Shown piece by piece: positions 13,306-14,085 of a DNA stretch of 14,085 nt (its first letter is position 1; each line of letters begins with the position of its first letter). The stretch lies in assembly GCA_029979375.1 (NCBI GenBank), contig JAPOHQ010000020.1, positions 1 through 14,085 of the forward strand. The letters run 5' to 3'. The position numbers and the translations under genes are program-made. The DNA is from Microbacteriaceae bacterium. GTDB taxonomy: Bacteria > Actinomycetota > Actinomycetes > Actinomycetales > Microbacteriaceae. The notes beneath the pieces were generated by a model, which saw only the letters and a list, made by a program, of their open reading frames with translations, was not told where the DNA came from and ran no database searches.

Positions 13306-14085
13306 ATGCTGCGTTGGATAACTGCTGGTGAGTCTCACGGCCCCGAACTCATTGGTGTCATTGAGGGATTGCCGGCTGGCGTAACCGTCCTGCCAGAAGC
13401 GATTTCCGAAGAGCTCGCCAGGCGCCGTCTTGGCTACGGTCGAGGCGCCAGGATGAAGTTTGAGCAAGATGAGGTCAGCATCCCAGCGGGTGTGCGCTTT
13501 GGAAAGAGTCAGGGTGGACCGCTAACCATCCGCATTGCCAACACCGAGTGGCCAAAGTGGGAAACAGTCATGAGTGCCACACCTGTTTCCGAAGAAGAGC
13601 TGACAGGCGCAAGGGCGGCTAAACTGACGAGGCCCAGGCCCGGTCACGCTGACTTCACAGGGATGCAGAAGTACGGTTTCGATGAAGCAAGACCAGTACT
13701 TGAAAGGGCAAGCGCGAGAGAGACGGCAACCAGGGTGGCACTTGGCGCAGTTGCCAAGAGCTTCCTAAGTGAACTCGGAATCGAACTGATCACCCATACC
13801 GTTGCGATTGGGCCCGTTGCCAACAATTCTCCAAAATTGCCAGTGCCAGCCGATTTGGAGCGTCTGGATGCAGATCCACTGCGCTGTAATGACCCAGATG
13901 TTTCGAAGGCCATGGTGGCTGAAGTTGACGATTGCCACAGCTCGGGCGACACCCTCGGCGGGGTCGTGGAGACAGTCGTCTATGGCTGCCCACCGGGACT
14001 GGGAAGCTACGTTCACTGGGATCGCAGACTTGACTCAAAGCTCGCGGCCGCTGTGATGGGTATACAGGCCATGAAGTCCGTTGAA
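13306..14085 (+). CDS. aroC: Chorismate synthase (3' end outside window)
   Basis: AroC converts 5-enolpyruvylshikimate-3-phosphate to chorismate using reduced FMN, the last step of the shikimate pathway. The first 260 residues are present, with no stop before the right edge; the full protein is probably about 390-400 residues. The N-terminus MLRWITAGESHGPELIGVIEG carries the first chorismate synthase signature. GRGARMKFEQDEV follows, then IANTEWPKWETVMS. The second signature RPRPGHADFTGMQKYGFDEAR leads into LERASARETATRVALGAV, and DCHSSGDTLGGVVE and KLAAAVMGIQAMKSVE are near the edge. The ATG at 13306 lies 4 nt after the aroE stop, with a GGAAG Shine-Dalgarno at 13292-13296. In many actinobacteria aroK and aroB follow. 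Confidence 0.96.
   Translation, partial: MLRWITAGESHGPELIGVIEGLPAGVTVLPEAISEELARRRLGYGRGARMKFEQDEVSIPAGVRFGKSQGGPLTIRIANTEWPKWETVMSATPVSEEELTGARAAKLTRPRPGHADFTGMQKYGFDEARPVLERASARETATRVALGAVAKSFLSELGIELITHTVAIGPVANNSPKLPVPADLERLDADPLRCNDPDVSKAMVAEVDDCHSSGDTLGGVVETVVYGCPPGLGSYVHWDRRLDSKLAAAVMGIQAMKSVE

Noticed and set aside
13045..13467. A 140-codon minus-strand open frame spanning the aroE-aroC junction
   Set aside because: It lies opposite well-conserved aroE and aroC coding sequence and has no supporting start signals.
1..14085. A novel defence, mobile or biosynthetic system
   Set aside because: Every sizeable frame is a recognisable housekeeping family or a small conserved-position protein; there are no integrases, transposases, toxin-antitoxin pairs, direct-repeat arrays or compositional islands visible by eye.

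Overview
The window reads as a core-chromosome segment of an actinobacterium, most likely a small-genome freshwater member of the Microbacteriaceae (Aquiluna/Rhodoluna-like). The evidence is the SecD motif GITADSFIVYFERIRDE, the zinc-free actinobacterial type of ribosomal protein S4, a HRLTTxGIxVLQCGDP-type cyclophilin, the gene order rpsD-DUF948-small protein-alaS-ruvX-mltG-aroE-aroC, moderate GC content and very tight gene packing. The lineage is inferred from recalled family sequences, not from a search. Almost every base is coding. I see no mobile element, CRISPR array, tRNA, rRNA, prophage or defence system.

Layout. (1) Bases 2-3846, plus strand: the 3' part of secD, then secF (8-nt overlap), then the bifunctional (p)ppGpp synthetase/hydrolase gene rel. 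The 28-nt secF-rel gap forms a hairpin that buries the rel Shine-Dalgarno. (2) Bases 3843-5854, minus strand: a two-gene unit transcribed as a membrane-anchored cyclophilin-type PPIase followed by a DUF349 coiled-coil protein. It converges on rel with a 4-nt overlap. (3) Bases 5855-5901: a compact divergent promoter region built around a perfect palindrome whose two arms each contain an outward-facing TAGAAT. (4) Bases 5902-7140, plus: rarA, apparently leaderless. (5) Bases 7124-7220: a second perfect palindrome at the rarA stop, overlapping a good candidate rpsD promoter, then a leader of about 60 nt. (6) Bases 7221-14085, plus: rpsD (TTG start), DUF948 protein, 67-aa small protein, alaS, ruvX, mltG, aroE and the 5' part of aroC, packed with gaps of at most 5 nt or overlaps of 4-8 nt, so probably one long transcript.

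Functionally the window combines protein export (SecDF), stringent response (Rel), extracytoplasmic protein folding (PPIase), replication-fork maintenance (RarA), translation (S4, AlaRS), 16S rRNA processing/RNase H-like activity (RuvX/YqgF), peptidoglycan chain-length control (MltG) and the shikimate pathway (AroE, AroC). The genes themselves are ordinary. The points worth a second look are regulatory: the SD-occluding hairpin before rel, the two palindromic promoter-like elements on either side of rarA, the TTG-started rpsD with its leader, and the repeated 8-nt start/stop overlaps. I found no credible new multi-gene system.
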